Origin: an uncultured Oscillospiraceae bacterium
GTDB taxonomy: Bacteria > Bacillota > Clostridia > Oscillospirales > Oscillospiraceae
Direction of reading: 5' to 3'
NCBI GenBank assembly: GCA_934623545.1
Contig: CAKTVN010000004.1
Coordinates: 1-22,362, forward strand
Length of the DNA stretch: 22,362 nucleotides
Shown: in pieces, positions 20,853 through 22,362 of the stretch
Layout: each line of letters starts with the position of its first letter
Numbering within the stretch: position 1 is the stretch's first letter
Program-made: the position numbers and the translations under genes
Notes under the pieces: generated by a model
The model's input: only the letters and a program-made list of their open reading frames with translations
Told to the model about the DNA's origin: nothing
Databases searched by the model: none

Positions 20853-22142
20853 TCACTGATTCTTCTGGTTTTCCAGCTTGATCTGGCGGCGGTTTTTGAC
20901 CTCGTCGCTCATGGGCTGGATGTCGCCCGCGTGGATCAGTGCCTGCTTGGTGATGACCGGTCCGAAGAGCTCATAGATCAGGATCGCGAACAGCGTGATG
21001 TTGCAGATGAGGTTGCTGCTCTCGCCGAGCTTACGCGCCGTCACGCACATTCCGAGCGCCACGCCCGCCTGCGGCAGCAGCGCCGAGCCGAGGTGCTCAT
21101 AGACCTTCTTCGGGCAGCCGGTGGCTTTGGCGCTGACAAACGCACCAAAATACTTGCCGAGGCTGCGGAAGAGGATGTAGATCACGCCCAGCAGCACGAC
21201 CATGCCGTCGCGGAAGAAGCCAAGCTCCAGCTGCGCGCCGCTGATGACGAAGAACAGCGCAAACAGCGGCGAGGTCCAGCGATCCGCTTTCTCCATCAGG
21301 TCCTCCGACAGCGGGCAGACGTTGCAGAAGACGGTTCCCAGCATCATGCAGGTCAGCAGCGACGAGAAGCCGATCGTGACCGGACCGAGTTTGAAGCTCA
21401 AGCCTGCCAGCGCACAGGTCAGAAACACGACCGCGATGGTCATATTCAGGCGGTTCGTATTGGAATTGAAGAGCTTTTCCAGCTGCGTGAGGATCCAGCC
21501 CATCAGTGCGCCCAGCGCCAGCGACAGCACGATCTCCAGCAGCGGATTGACCAGGATGGAGACCATGTCTACCGCGCCGGAGTGCATCGCGTCTGCGATG
21601 CCGAACGAGACCGCAAACACCACCAGCCCCACCGCGTCGTCCAGCGCGACGATCGGCAGCAGCAGATCGACCATCTCGCCCTTCGCCTTATACTGCCGCA
21701 CGACCATCAGCGTCGCCGCGGGTGCCGTCGCCGTTGCGATCGCGCCGAGGACGATCGCCTGATCGACGCTGACGATCTCCGGGAACAGGAGATGGAAGGC
21801 GAGCAGCACGATGTCGACCAGGATCGTCGCGGTCAGTGCCTGCGCGATGCCGATCACCGTCGCCTGCCGTCCGGTCTTCTTCAGCGCCGAGAGGCGGAAC
21901 TCGTTGCCGATGGAAAATGCGATGAAGCCAAGCGCCACATCCGAGACAATGGACAGCTTGTTCACTGCGTCCATCGTCACGAAGCCGAGCCCGTCCAGCC
22001 CCAGTCTGCCGAGGCAGTAGGGTCCGACTAGGATGCCTGCGACCAGATATGCCGTGACGGACGGAAGCCGCAGCGGCTTAAAAACGCGGGTCATCAGCAG
22101 ACCCGCCAAAATTGCAACCGATAAGGACAATAGGATATTCAT
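20853..22142 (-). CDS. CPA2-type cation/proton antiporter (Kef/NapA-like membrane transporter)
   Basis: Predicted sodium or potassium/proton exchanger of the cytoplasmic membrane. The 429 residues consist of about a dozen hydrophobic segments. LRLPSVTAYLVAGILVGP (25-41) is the typical start of the Na+/H+ exchanger fold, followed by AIATATAPAATLMVVRQ and VALDDAVGL, with adjacent Asp168-Asp169 where this family places its ion-binding acidic pair. A second half contains FFVISGAQLELG. It ends in a short charged tail of about 35 residues, without the TrkA-N/RCK nucleotide-binding domain of Kef proteins. AGGAGAG lies 6 bases before the ATG. It is monocistronic with its own promoter and terminator. 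The ion transported cannot be told from sequence alone. Confidence 0.88.
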   Translation of the reverse strand: MNILLSLSVAILAGLLMTRVFKPLRLPSVTAYLVAGILVGPYCLGRLGLDGLGFVTMDAVNKLSIVSDVALGFIAFSIGNEFRLSALKKTGRQATVIGIAQALTATILVDIVLLAFHLLFPEIVSVDQAIVLGAIATATAPAATLMVVRQYKAKGEMVDLLLPIVALDDAVGLVVFAVSFGIADAMHSGAVDMVSILVNPLLEIVLSLALGALMGWILTQLEKLFNSNTNRLNMTIAVVFLTCALAGLSFKLGPVTIGFSSLLTCMMLGTVFCNVCPLSEDLMEKADRWTSPLFALFFVISGAQLELGFFRDGMVVLLGVIYILFRSLGKYFGAFVSAKATGCPKKVYEHLGSALLPQAGVALGMCVTARKLGESSNLICNITLFAILIYELFGPVITKQALIHAGDIQPMSDEVKNRRQIKLENQKNQ

Positions 22143-22160
22143 TTCGATCTCTCCTGTTTT

Positions 22161-22174
22161 GCGTCAGCTGACGC
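22161..22174. promoter_or_regulatory. Perfect 14-bp palindrome in the antiporter leader
   Basis: GCGTCAGCTGACGC lies between the predicted start site (near 22195) and the antiporter ATG at 22142. It could be a protein-binding site, or, as RNA, a 5-bp hairpin with an AGCT loop close to the ribosome binding site. The symmetry is certain; function is inference. Confidence 0.4.
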
Positions 22175-22201
22175 TTTCTTCGACTTTTTTCAGCAGTGAC
22201 C

Positions 22202-22229
22202 ATTATAGAACTCCTGCATAAAATGTCAA
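22202..22229 (-). promoter_or_regulatory. SigmaA promoter of the antiporter gene
   Basis: On the minus strand, perfect TTGACA (22224-22229) and perfect TATAAT (22202-22207) with a 16-base spacer. Start near 22195, giving a leader of about 50 bases. Confidence 0.85.
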
Positions 22230-22252
22230 TATCATTTTTGTACGAAAATCAC

Positions 22253-22283
22253 AAAAGCGGCACCTTCCAACGGAAGATGCCGC
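22253..22283 (-). terminator. Intrinsic terminator of a leftward unit beyond the right edge
   Basis: On the minus strand GCGGCATCTTCC / GGAAGGTGCCGC form a 12-bp stem (one G-T pair) with a GTT loop, followed by TTTTGTGATTTT. It lies upstream of the antiporter promoter, so it should end a transcript coming from the right. The last 79 bases (22284-22362) hold only an 8-bp hairpin TTCCGCCG / CGGCGGAA (22311-22330) and no supportable gene. Confidence 0.75.
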
Positions 22284-22362
22284 TCCAGACTGTCAAAGAA
22301 CCTCGTAGAGTTCCGCCGCGCACGGCGGAATAAAATGTGAATCCGTTTTGTCTGATGGCGTG

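Noticed and set aside
22249..22362. Minus-strand open frame of 37 codons running off the right edge and ending TGA at 22249
   Set aside because: Its 3' part is the terminator stem and its middle is another hairpin (22311-22330), so it is more likely intergenic sequence than the end of a gene; the true neighbour is outside the window.

Overview
The window comes from a GC-rich Gram-positive bacterium of the class Clostridia, probably an Oscillospiraceae/Oscillospirales relative. That placement is an inference from gdpP-rplI-dnaB gene order, RNase J, strong AGGAGG-type ribosome binding sites and the style of the proteins; no rRNA marker is present. All the main genes look intact. The only truncated gene is dnaB, cut by the left edge. 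I see no tRNA, rRNA, transposase, phage gene or CRISPR array.

Layout. Positions 1-3394 (minus) hold the conserved block gdpP-rplI-dnaB: c-di-AMP phosphodiesterase, ribosomal protein L9 and replicative helicase. It is driven by a strong promoter at 3495-3523 that overlaps a perfect palindrome. From 3395 to 3990 is a gap with a GC-rich, potentially structured leader before the RNase J gene (3991-5646, TTG start). The primary sigma factor rpoD (5804-6964) follows and ends at a strong terminator. From 7007 to 7780 is an island of hairpin-rich repeats without genes. Then comes rimM-trmD-cobB (7820-9768), a bidirectional terminator, and a leftward gene for a membrane-anchored SH3/DUF4015 protein (9937-11721).

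The centrepiece is 12075-20304, an eight-gene aromatic amino acid operon: aroF-tyrA-aroB-aroA-aroC-pheA-aroE/aroK fusion-aroQ. It encodes all seven steps from PEP plus erythrose-4-phosphate to chorismate, plus the committed enzymes for tyrosine and phenylalanine. Every junction is a 1-10 base overlap, which suggests translational coupling. In front of it is a complete ribosome-mediated attenuator: a consensus promoter, an 18-codon leader peptide with four Tyr and two Phe codons, mutually exclusive 1:2 and 2:3 pairings, and an intrinsic terminator. The codons match exactly the two end products made by the operon.

Downstream of aroQ lies a second copy (20354-20690) of the repeat found at 7106-7440. 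The two copies have almost the same length, share blocks of up to 28 identical bases, and contain a 15-bp hairpin whose sequence has changed completely while pairing is kept. A third, partial and inverted relative lies at 7552-7746. The window closes with a leftward CPA2-type cation/proton antiporter (20853-22142) with its own promoter, and the terminator of a further leftward unit at the right edge.

The main candidates for something undescribed are the Tyr/Phe leader-peptide attenuator in a Firmicute aromatic operon, and the covarying dispersed repeat family.
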